Notes under the pieces: model-generated
Seen by the model: the letters and a program-made list of their open reading frames with translations, nothing else
Told to the model about the DNA's origin: nothing
Database searches by the model: none
Position numbers and translations under genes: made by a program
Assembly (NCBI GenBank): GCA_002338715.1
Contig: DDIR01000036.1
Location: 24,108-36,089 of the forward strand
Reading direction: 5' to 3'
Length of the DNA stretch: 11,982 nucleotides
DNA from: Phycisphaerales bacterium UBA1845
GTDB lineage: Bacteria > Planctomycetota > Phycisphaerae > UBA1845
In this document: positions 7,387-11,982 of the stretch, in pieces
Layout of the letters: each line of letters starts with the position of its first letter
How positions within the stretch are numbered: the first letter of the stretch is position 1

Positions 7387-8262
7387 TTACGATCCGAACT
7401 GCTGTTTTCCAAACGCAATCACTTCATTGAGCGAACCACTGCGAAACCCGCGTGGGTCGATTTCAACGCGATCAATTCCCAGCGATTCAAAAAACGCCTG
7501 CAACTTACCTTGCGCAGACGGCGTCCCCACCGCTTCAATGCCATTAATTGGCACTTCGATCCGCACAAATTCGCCATGATGACGCACGCGGCACTCGCGA
7601 AGGCCAAATTCGCGTTTGATAAACTGTTCCCCGCGATCGATCACCTGCAATTTTTCACGGGTCACTTCCTGTCCATAAGGCACGCGACTCGATAAGCACG
7701 GACTGGCTGGCTTGTCGAAGGTTGGCAGGCCGAGATATTCAGAAAGCACGCGGAGTTCAGCCTTTGTGATACCCGCATCAGCCACGGGAGACGCCACAAC
7801 GTGTTCCGAAGCGGCTTGCAACCCGGGACGATAATCACCGAGGTCATCGACATTCGTACCGTTGACGATGCGCTCGATCCCTTCGGTTTCGATCACCCGA
7901 TCCATGTGTGTGTACAACGTCGTCTTGCAGTGGTAGCAGCGATTGGTCGGATTGGACGTGTACGCTTCCTTGGTGAATTCATCGGTATCGATGAACGCAT
8001 GACGGGCCCCGATGATTTCAGCGAGACGGGCTGCATCCGCAAGTTCGGCTTCGGGCACGCTGGCACTTCGACCCGTGACCGCCAACACATTATCCCGCCC
8101 AAGCACATCCACCGCGACGCGCAGCACGAACGTCGAATCGGCGCCGGCAGAAAACGCCACGGCCACCGATTTCATCGCCCGCAGCGATTCGCGCACCTGG
8201 TTCAACTTGCTTAGCAACGGCTCGTCGATCAACGTTGTGGGATCCGATTGAGGAATTTCCAT
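7387..8262 (-). CDS. larE: LarE-family ATP-dependent sulfur transferase
   Basis: A 291-residue PP-loop ATP pyrophosphatase of the LarE family, which adenylates and sulfurates the pyridinium carboxylates of the nickel-pincer nucleotide cofactor used by LarA-type racemases. Visible are the PP-loop SAGADS (38-43, in VAFSAGADSTFVL), NRCYHCKTTLY (107-117), VNGTNVDDLGDYRPGL (133-148), KPASPCLSSRVPYGQ (184-198) and the C-terminal VEIDPRGFRSGSLNE (266-280). Cys-109, Cys-112 and Cys-189 give the three-cysteine pattern linked to [4Fe-4S]-dependent, non-sacrificial LarE proteins; Cys-189 lies in the PCLSSR motif that carries the sulfur-donating cysteine of the Lactobacillus-type enzyme. Length is normal for the family. 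The ATG at 8262 is the only sensible start, since the helix before the PP-loop is needed. A promoter ends six bases upstream, so the mRNA may be leaderless. No larA, larB or larC is in the window, so its substrate here is not proven. Confidence 0.9.
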   Translation of the reverse strand: MEIPQSDPTTLIDEPLLSKLNQVRESLRAMKSVAVAFSAGADSTFVLRVAVDVLGRDNVLAVTGRSASVPEAELADAARLAEIIGARHAFIDTDEFTKEAYTSNPTNRCYHCKTTLYTHMDRVIETEGIERIVNGTNVDDLGDYRPGLQAASEHVVASPVADAGITKAELRVLSEYLGLPTFDKPASPCLSSRVPYGQEVTREKLQVIDRGEQFIKREFGLRECRVRHHGEFVRIEVPINGIEAVGTPSAQGKLQAFFESLGIDRVEIDPRGFRSGSLNEVIAFGKQQFGS

Positions 8263-8267
8263 GCCGG

Positions 8268-8296
8268 ATTATACGTCGACAATCCAACCTGCCCAA
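8268..8296 (-). promoter_or_regulatory. Predicted larE promoter implying a leaderless mRNA
   Basis: On the minus strand TTGGGC (8291-8296) is followed after 17 bp by a perfect TATAAT (8268-8273). The start codon begins at 8262, five bases after the -10 element, so transcription would start at or within a base or two of the A of ATG. The 79-bp gap to the upstream kinase gene leaves room for an independent promoter. Confidence 0.55.
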
Positions 8297-8341
8297 TTTA
8301 GCGTGGCCGGGTGTCATGCCGCGATTGCGACGCCGTATCGG

Positions 8342-9040
8342 CTATTCAAAGCTCTTGGTCGCAACCGCGTTGGCCAATAATTCGCGAAAGGACTCGCCCG
8401 ACTCCAGCGTCCCACGCTTCGCCAGATACACCGCAAGAAACGCACCTTCGATGGCACCGGCTAGCTCCGGGTCGGCGATCGAACACGACAGCGTCTTCAA
8501 GTCAGCCGCGGCTTTCGCCTCCCGCCTTGGACCCACCGTGGCACGTTCCAGATCTATCTGTCGAAACGTATACGCCCCATCGTCGCACCGAACGAAGATG
8601 TGCCGCTCCGAATAATCGCGATGATAAAACCCGGCATCATGCAAGCGGGCGGTATGGTCAGCTAGGCTTTCCAGCACGCCATCGCGCCGCTCCGGAAACT
8701 TGCGGCAAAATCGTTCCAGCGGCAATTCGTCGTTCGCCTCACGCATCAAAAACATCATCCGCCGCCAGACCCCCAGACGCTTTTCAGCCCCCCGCGCCAC
8801 AACCTCAGGCCCTGTGAAATTATTTGAATTGAGCCAGTCGATCATGGCCAACTCATGCATCCCCTGCACAACGAACCGGCGGAAAATCTGCGTCGGCGTC
8901 AACCAGAATCGCTTGAGGAAATGGGTCTGACCGTCCACCGTCAAGCGGGTCACGCTTCGCCCCTGATGCGTCTGCATCGGCTCGCCTTTGATTCGAAAGG
9001 CGGCGTCCAGATCGTCAAAATCGCTTAGGGACATCGACAA
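8342..9040 (-). CDS. Lipopolysaccharide core kinase, WaaP/Kdo-kinase (InaA) family
   Basis: A cytosolic protein-kinase-like fold that phosphorylates heptose or Kdo of the lipopolysaccharide inner core. Numbered from the ATG at 9034 (230 residues), FLKRF (39-43) holds the ATP lysine Lys-41, and RLHDAGFYHRDYSERHIFV (130-148) is the catalytic loop with Asp-140 and His-145. RQIDLERA (158-165) carries Asp-161, the metal-binding counterpart of the DFG aspartate, in the Lpt-kinase form DL-x-RA. Length fits the compact WaaP/InaA group. I place the start at a TTG at 9040 because GGAGGAG (9047-9053) lies six bases before it; the ATG two codons later is twelve bases away. A longer frame to 9115 would swallow that ribosome site. 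larE follows 79 bp downstream with its own promoter. The sugar substrate cannot be read from sequence. Confidence 0.85.
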   Translation of the reverse strand: MSMSLSDFDDLDAAFRIKGEPMQTHQGRSVTRLTVDGQTHFLKRFWLTPTQIFRRFVVQGMHELAMIDWLNSNNFTGPEVVARGAEKRLGVWRRMMFLMREANDELPLERFCRKFPERRDGVLESLADHTARLHDAGFYHRDYSERHIFVRCDDGAYTFRQIDLERATVGPRREAKAAADLKTLSCSIADPELAGAIEGAFLAVYLAKRGTLESGESFRELLANAVATKSFE

Positions 9041-9046
9041 AATCTG

Positions 9047-9053
9047 CTCCTCC
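9047..9053 (-). promoter_or_regulatory. Strong Shine-Dalgarno favouring a TTG start for the kinase
   Basis: The minus strand reads GGAGGAG, then six bases, then TTG (9040-9038), TCG and ATG (9034-9032). Spacing is optimal for the TTG and long for the ATG. Confidence 0.55.
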
Positions 9054-9114
9054 AAGTGGTGGTTGGCGCGGCATTCGGGCACGCGCGTTGGCCATCGCGA
9101 TCCGCGATTTGCCA

Positions 9115-9143
9115 ATACTCAGTCAAATCGCACTTTGCGTCAA
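9115..9143 (-). promoter_or_regulatory. Weak candidate promoter for the kinase gene
   Basis: On the minus strand TTGACG (9138-9143) is followed after 17 bp by GAGTAT (9115-9120, 3 of 6 matches). Between it and the start lies a 15-bp palindrome, ATCGCG-ATC-CGCGAT (9094-9108). It sits nearly back to back with the rightward promoter at 9152-9179. Confidence 0.25.
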
Positions 9144-9151
9144 TCGACCAC

Positions 9152-9179
9152 TTGGCGGGTTGGACGCAACGGGTAGAAT
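9152..9179 (+). promoter_or_regulatory. Predicted promoter for the di-heme cytochrome gene
   Basis: TTGGCG (9152-9157, 4 of 6) is followed after 16 bp by TAGAAT (9174-9179, 5 of 6). It would give a leader of roughly 255 nt before the GTG at 9443. Confidence 0.4.
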
Positions 9180-9187
9180 TGTTCAAT

Positions 9188-9202
9188 AGAAGATGTTCTT
9201 CT
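9188..9202. promoter_or_regulatory. 15-bp perfect palindrome at the predicted transcription start (possible operator)
   Basis: AGAAGA (9188-9193), TGT, TCTTCT (9197-9202): a six-base perfect inverted repeat round a three-base centre. It begins nine bases after the predicted -10 element, where a bound dimeric repressor would block initiation. It could equally be a small RNA hairpin at the 5' end of the transcript. No regulator gene is adjacent. Confidence 0.35.
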
Positions 9203-9299
9203 GCGACCGGATCAGTCGATGACCGGACGCTGAATCGAAGCGTGTCAGTGCGTGGTACCGGCTTCGAGCGTGGGGATTTCAGGCAAAAACGGGTGAACA

Positions 9300-9414
9300 G
9301 GATTTGCAGATCGAACTCCGAGGCAAATCCGAACCGTTATGCTTGGCCCCCAAGTTCACCACCGTCACGCGTCGATTGTTTGTGCACCAAAGTATCGACC
9401 CGCAGTCACGGGTC
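9300..9414 (+). promoter_or_regulatory. Structured leader of the cytochrome gene: two hairpins
   Basis: GGATTTGC 9300-9307 pairs with GCAAATCC 9323-9330 (8 pairs), with TCG 9311-9313 and CGA 9319-9321 pairing inside. GACCCG 9397-9402 pairs with CGGGTC 9409-9414 (6 pairs). CGCAGTCA occurs twice, at 9401-9408 and 9415-9422, just before the ribosome-binding site at 9428. Apart from these and the palindrome at 9188, I see no gene in 9054-9442. Confidence 0.35.
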
Positions 9415-9442
9415 CGCAGTCATTCCGAAAGGAGTTGTTGAA

Positions 9443-10534
9443 GTGAAAAGGCAACTGTTTGTATTGGCCATCGTGGCGTGCTTGCCGCTTTGCACGTCCG
9501 CAAACGCAGACGAAAAGGAAACCACCACCCCACCGGCTTGGGAAAAGGAAAACCCGCTCAAACCGCTTCCAAAGCCGCCGCTCGGTATCGACTCGACTTT
9601 TGAATCGCTCCCCAAACCGCCGACGCCCGAAACCGTCCGGCTGGGTCGCTGGCTCTACTACGACACGCGGTTGTCAGCCGACGGCACCGTCTCATGCGCA
9701 ACCTGCCACGTTCCCGAGCATGCGTTCTCGGAACGGACCCCCGTATCGACCGGCATCCACGGCCAAAAGGGCGCACGCAAAGCCCCCTCGTTCCTCAACC
9801 AGGCGTGGACGATCTACCCGCACTTCTTCTGGGACGGACGGGCTGGCTCGCTTGAAGAGCAGGCGTTGGGACCGGTGGCCAACCCGATCGAAATGGGCAA
9901 CACGGTCGAGAAGATGATCGACTCGCTCAACGAAATCAAACCGTATGCGGCGTACTTTAAGGAAGCATTCGGCACGCCGGAAATCAATAAGGAACGGGTG
10001 GCCAAGGCCATCGCCGACTACGAGCGCACCCGCATGAGCGGCAACAGCGCGTTCGACAAGTGGCAGGAAAACCGCTTTGAAGATGGTTACAAAGAAAGCG
10101 AACAAGACGCCATCATCAAGAAGGGCTTCGAACTCTTTAACGGTAAAGCCGAGTGCAACCAATGCCATCTCGGTCAGAACTTCACCGACAGCCTGTTCCA
10201 CAATCTCGGGATCGGCTGGAATGAAGCCGAGAAGAAACTCGCCGACATCGGTCGTTATGAAGTTTCCAAGAAGGAAGAAGACAAGGGCGCATTTAAGACG
10301 CCATCACTGCGTGACGTCACCAAGCACCCGCCCTACATGCACGACGGATCGATCAAGACGCTGAAGGAAGTCGTCGAGCATTACAACAAGGGCGGTAATG
10401 CCAACCCGCATCTGTCGACGAAGATCAAGAAGCTGAATCTGACGGATGAGGAAGTCGACCTTCTCGTGAAATTCATGGAAGCGCTGGACGGTGAGGGTTA
10501 CATGGACACCGCACCCAAGGCCTTCCCAAAATAG
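9443..10534 (+). CDS. Periplasmic di-heme c-type cytochrome, MauG/CcpA family
   Basis: A 363-residue protein starting at GTG 9443, set by AAAGGAG (9428-9434) eight bases upstream; the open frame to 9056 is only an untranslated extension. Residues 1-22 are a Sec signal peptide ending ANA before Asp-23. Two c-type heme sites follow: CATCH (85-89) and CNQCH (238-242). Family motifs include VRLGRWLYYDTRLS (65-78), PHFFWDGRAGSLEEQALGPV (126-145), NPIEMG (147-152) and FKTPSLRDVTKHPPYMHDGS. The conserved Trp-130 lies between the hemes in bacterial peroxidases. At the place of the distal methionine of classical peroxidases the sequence has Tyr-314 (VVEHYNKGG), as in MauG. The family includes H2O2-reducing peroxidases and MauG-type oxidases using high-valent hemes; Tyr-314 favours the latter. 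No mau genes or copper-amine targets are adjacent, so the substrate is unknown. A 14-bp stem-loop follows the gene. Confidence 0.9.
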   Translation: MKRQLFVLAIVACLPLCTSANADEKETTTPPAWEKENPLKPLPKPPLGIDSTFESLPKPPTPETVRLGRWLYYDTRLSADGTVSCATCHVPEHAFSERTPVSTGIHGQKGARKAPSFLNQAWTIYPHFFWDGRAGSLEEQALGPVANPIEMGNTVEKMIDSLNEIKPYAAYFKEAFGTPEINKERVAKAIADYERTRMSGNSAFDKWQENRFEDGYKESEQDAIIKKGFELFNGKAECNQCHLGQNFTDSLFHNLGIGWNEAEKKLADIGRYEVSKKEEDKGAFKTPSLRDVTKHPPYMHDGSIKTLKEVVEHYNKGGNANPHLSTKIKKLNLTDEEVDLLVKFMEALDGEGYMDTAPKAFPK

Positions 10535-10540
10535 CAGAAC

Positions 10541-10582
10541 TCGGTCCGCTATTGCAGAGAATCAAGGCCAATAGCGGACCGA
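10541..10582 (+). terminator. 14-bp perfect stem-loop after the cytochrome gene (likely terminator)
   Basis: TCGGTCCGCTATTG (10541-10554) pairs without mismatch with CAATAGCGGACCGA (10569-10582), leaving a 14-nt loop. It begins seven bases after the TAG. Only TTGTG follows, so there is no proper U-tract. The stability and position still favour a terminator or a 3'-end protecting hairpin. Confidence 0.6.
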
Positions 10583-10694
10583 TTGTGCCAGGAAAGCAAG
10601 CGATTCTGCCGAGCCCAAGTTCGATAATCATCGCCCCATCGCAAGGCAAATCGCAGTCATCGTCGCCCAAGCCAAGAGCCGCCAATCCAAGCCC
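10583..10694. other. Spacer between cytochrome terminator and tRNA promoter
   Basis: About 110 bp with no plausible gene, ribosome site or repeat that I can see. Confidence 0.5.
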
Positions 10695-10726
10695 TTGACT
10701 TGCGGCCCGAAGATGATAATTAAATA
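10695..10726 (+). promoter_or_regulatory. Predicted tRNA-Asn promoter
   Basis: TTGACT (10695-10700, 5 of 6 matches to the -35) precedes an AT-rich stretch GATAATTAAATA (10715-10726) that would hold the -10. The exact -10 hexamer is ambiguous: GATAAT gives a 14-bp spacer and TAATTA a 16-bp one. Confidence 0.45.
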
Positions 10727-10728
10727 CG

Positions 10729-10753
10729 CTTGGGCAGCCGCAAAAAGCCCAAG
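10729..10753 (+). other. Hairpin in the tRNA 5' leader
   Basis: CTTGGGC (10729-10735) pairs perfectly with GCCCAAG (10747-10753) round an 11-nt loop. It ends two bases before the mature tRNA 5' end at 10756, so it would lie in the precursor trimmed by RNase P. Confidence 0.45.
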
Positions 10754-10755
10754 AA

Positions 10756-10827
10756 TCCCCGATAGCTCAATGGTAGAGCGAGCGGCTGTTAACCGCTAGG
10801 TTGTAGGTTCGAGTCCTACTCGGGGAG
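10756..10827 (+). tRNA. tRNA-Asn (anticodon GTT)
   Basis: All four stems pair fully: acceptor 10756-10762 with 10820-10826, D-stem GCTC 10765-10768 with GAGC 10776-10779, anticodon stem AGCGG 10781-10785 with CCGCT 10793-10797, and T-stem GTAGG 10803-10807 with CCTAC 10815-10819. The anticodon loop CTGTTAA has GTT at 10788-10790, and the T-loop is TTCGAGT. The discriminator base is G. The 3' CCA is not encoded, so CCA-adding enzyme is required. The gene is 72 nt, has its own promoter and is closed by a strong terminator. Confidence 0.97.
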
Positions 10828-10831
10828 ATCC

Positions 10832-10862
10832 AGCCCGCGAGCGAGTTTCGCGGGCTTTTTTT
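10832..10862 (+). terminator. Rho-independent terminator of tRNA-Asn
   Basis: AGCCCGCGA (10832-10840) pairs perfectly with TCGCGGGCT (10848-10856), a GC-rich nine-base stem, followed by a run of T to 10862. It begins five bases after the tRNA 3' end. Confidence 0.9.
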
Positions 10863-11260
10863 GTTTACTGGTTGGGGCCGGAATGGCCTCCGACCGGAAT
10901 CTCCACAACCCGCTAGAAAACAAACCGTTTGCGCGCATCACGGAAATCGCCTGCGCTCTCGGTTTTCTTCCCGCCGATCGCATGCCCCTAGCCAAACGTA
11001 TCGGTTGCAACCGCACCTTCGCGAGAAACTCTCTGACTCTCTCCCTCTCGCGCTTAACAGTGCCGATTTGTTAGCGCACGGTTTTATTCGCATTATCACG
11101 ACAACGCGAAATTCGTTCGCGTATATACAAGGTAGACGACCGCGTAGCACGCGCGGTGAGAAGAACAACCAGCCAGACGACCGACCGAGCGCAAGGCGCA
11201 CGTCGGCGTGGGCCGTACCCGAACGCAATTGCGTCGCGGACTTTGCGGAGAACCACGCCC
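10863..11260. other. Non-coding region downstream of tRNA-Asn with inverted repeats
   Basis: No convincing gene: the long open frame here has no Shine-Dalgarno and a low-complexity, Arg/Ser-rich translation. Three inverted repeats are visible. GGTTGGGGCC 10870-10879 pairs with 10885-10895 (10 pairs, one bulge). ACGCGAA 11104-11110 pairs with TTCGCGT 11116-11122, directly followed by TATATACA. ACCGCG 11139-11144 pairs with CGCGGT 11152-11157. A pyrimidine-rich CTCT stretch lies at 11030-11050. This could be the end of an integrated element and the control region of the genes that follow. Confidence 0.5.
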
Positions 11261-11500
11261 ATGCGCCAAGAGTCAATCGATCCGACCAACCTCACCCCAC
11301 ATCAGCGACTGCGCGAACTAAGCGCCATCCTCGCCAGTGGAATCCGGCGGAGCCGAACAAATACTCCGGTGGCACCGGACTCTGCGTTCGACGCCTCGGA
11401 AATCTCCCCAAACGAGCGGAAATCCTCCCAGAATGGCCTTGAGTTCCACTCACCCTCTCGCCCTGATGGCCAGTGTCAACCAGAGATTCAGGAGGATTGA
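11261..11500 (+). CDS. Small hypothetical protein upstream of DUF2924
   Basis: A 79-residue ORF from ATG 11261, with GGAG (11247-11250) ten bases upstream. The first 30 residues form a plausible amphipathic helix region (LTPHQRLRELSAILASGIRR), and the rest is polar and probably disordered. Its stop codon overlaps the spacer of the next gene's ribosome site: AGGAGG at 11490-11495 lies inside this ORF, and TGA 11498-11500 ends three bases before the DUF2924 ATG, so translation is likely coupled. Small proteins opening with a 'LTPxxRLRExAxILAxG' type sequence precede DUF2924 genes in recombinase cassettes as I remember them; I could not check this. No function is known to me. A longer frame to 11156 would need a GTG start without support. 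Confidence 0.6.
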   Translation: MRQESIDPTNLTPHQRLRELSAILASGIRRSRTNTPVAPDSAFDASEISPNERKSSQNGLEFHSPSRPDGQCQPEIQED

Positions 11501-11503
11501 ACC

Positions 11504-11982
11504 ATGGCCATTGATGTCGCTAGCAAATTGAAATCGCTGCGGGGAATGACCATCCCCGTGCTTCGGGAACGGTACGCCGAGGTGTTCGGCGAACCCACGC
11601 GGTCGAACAACAAGCAGTTCCTCGTCAAGCGCATTATTTGGCGGATGCAGGCGCTTGACGAAGGCGGCCTGTCCGAACGCGCTCGACGTCGGGCGGCCGA
11701 ACTGGCCCGTGACGCCGACCTGCGTATCCGTCCGCCAACGAAGCCAGTCGACGACGACGCCCCCACCGTTATTACCGAGGCCCCGTTTCGCGTTGCCGCT
11801 GACGACCGTTTACCCATGCCCGGCACATTGCTGACGCGCGAGTACAAGGGGCAAACCATCCAGGTGCGCGTCCTGCATAAGGGTTTTGAGTTCGACGGCG
11901 AGATCTATCGCTCGCTCTCCGCGGTCGCCGGCAAGGTGACCGGCAGCCATTGGAACGGATACCTGTTTTTCGGGATCACAAA
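11504..11982 (+). CDS. DUF2924 family protein, partial at right edge
   Basis: The frame runs from ATG 11504 to the window end: 159 codons, probably nearly the whole protein. AGGAGG (11490-11495) eight bases upstream fixes the start. Residues 1-75 are helical and Arg-rich (FLVKRIIWRMQALDEGGLSERARRRA). Residues 103-157 hold the DUF2924 signature: LPMPGTLLTREYKG (103-116), VLHKGFEFDGEIYRSLSAVAGKVTG (123-147) and HWNGYLFFG (149-157). In established families DUF2924 is of unknown function and is often next to a large serine recombinase in phage-like or integrative elements. The C-terminal pattern of 'DG-x(2)-Y-x-SLSAxA-x(3)-TG-x(2)-WNG' resembles RAMA/DUF4357-type domains found with methylases and nucleases, which suggests nucleic-acid binding; that comparison is mine. 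The recombinase, if present, would lie just right of the window. Confidence 0.9.
   Translation, partial: MAIDVASKLKSLRGMTIPVLRERYAEVFGEPTRSNNKQFLVKRIIWRMQALDEGGLSERARRRAAELARDADLRIRPPTKPVDDDAPTVITEAPFRVAADDRLPMPGTLLTREYKGQTIQVRVLHKGFEFDGEIYRSLSAVAGKVTGSHWNGYLFFGIT

Noticed and set aside
9056..9442. N-terminal extension of the cytochrome to 9056
   Set aside because: The signal peptide and a well-spaced AAAGGAG place the start at GTG 9443; the extension has no family-like sequence and covers the promoter and hairpins.
10803..10827. tRNA-Asn 3' end as a proven attachment site
   Set aside because: No second copy of this segment occurs in the window, so integration there cannot be shown.
10861..11442. 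193-codon frame after the tRNA terminator
   Set aside because: It begins in the terminator region without a ribosome site, has a low-complexity translation and overlaps the better-supported small ORF in another frame.
1..11982. CRISPR arrays, rRNA genes or insertion sequences
   Set aside because: No regularly spaced repeats, rRNA-like segments or transposase motifs were seen on either strand.

Overview
The window looks like chromosomal DNA of a Gram-negative bacterium of moderately high GC. Planctomycetota (perhaps Phycisphaerae) is my best guess. The reasons are a very large LptC/OstA-type periplasmic protein, a MauG-like di-heme cytochrome, a secreted PQQ-type propeller, a stand-alone LarE and a DUF2924 cassette. 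The lineage is inference from gene content; no rRNA or other marker is present.

Layout. (1) 1-2952, minus strand: a compact likely operon, read right to left, of a NifS/IscS-type cysteine desulfurase, an S-methyl-5'-thioadenosine phosphorylase (mtnP) and a secreted beta-propeller protein that runs off the left edge. Gaps are only 13 and 21 bp. (2) 2953-3178: a divergent intergenic region with a sigma70-like promoter and a foldable 5' leader reading rightwards. (3) 3179-6643, plus strand: a 1154-residue membrane-anchored protein with an LptC-like N-terminus and many OstA/LptA-like strand segments. (4) 6644-7386: 743 bp without a convincing gene but with several stem-loops, one of about 23 base pairs over 61 nt. 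(5) 7387-9040, minus strand: larE, whose promoter implies a leaderless mRNA, and upstream of it a WaaP/Kdo-kinase-family protein whose Shine-Dalgarno favours a TTG start. (6) 9041-9442: a divergent control region with a promoter, a 15-bp palindrome just downstream of it and two more leader hairpins. It precedes a periplasmic di-heme MauG/CcpA-family cytochrome (GTG start, 9443-10534) that is followed by a 14-bp perfect stem-loop. (7) 10756-10862: tRNA-Asn(GTT) with its own promoter, a leader hairpin and a textbook terminator. (8) 10863-11982: an apparent accessory boundary, with about 400 bp of non-coding DNA carrying inverted repeats, then a small ORF and a DUF2924 gene cut by the right edge. 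Such genes often accompany serine recombinases, so a mobile element probably begins here.

How the parts relate. Two genes serve envelope glycolipid: the Lpt-like protein could carry lipopolysaccharide across the periplasm and the WaaP-like kinase could phosphorylate its core. Three genes concern sulfur: the desulfurase mobilises cysteine sulfur, MtnP opens methionine salvage and LarE handles sulfur for a nickel-pincer cofactor. No larA, larB or larC and no lptA, lptB, lptD, lptF or lptG is in the window, so both LarE and the Lpt-like protein are orphans here. The most unusual items are the giant Lpt-like protein, the structured 743-bp intergenic region, the leaderless larE with a three-cysteine signature, the tyrosine at the MauG ligand position, and the tRNA-Asn/DUF2924 boundary.
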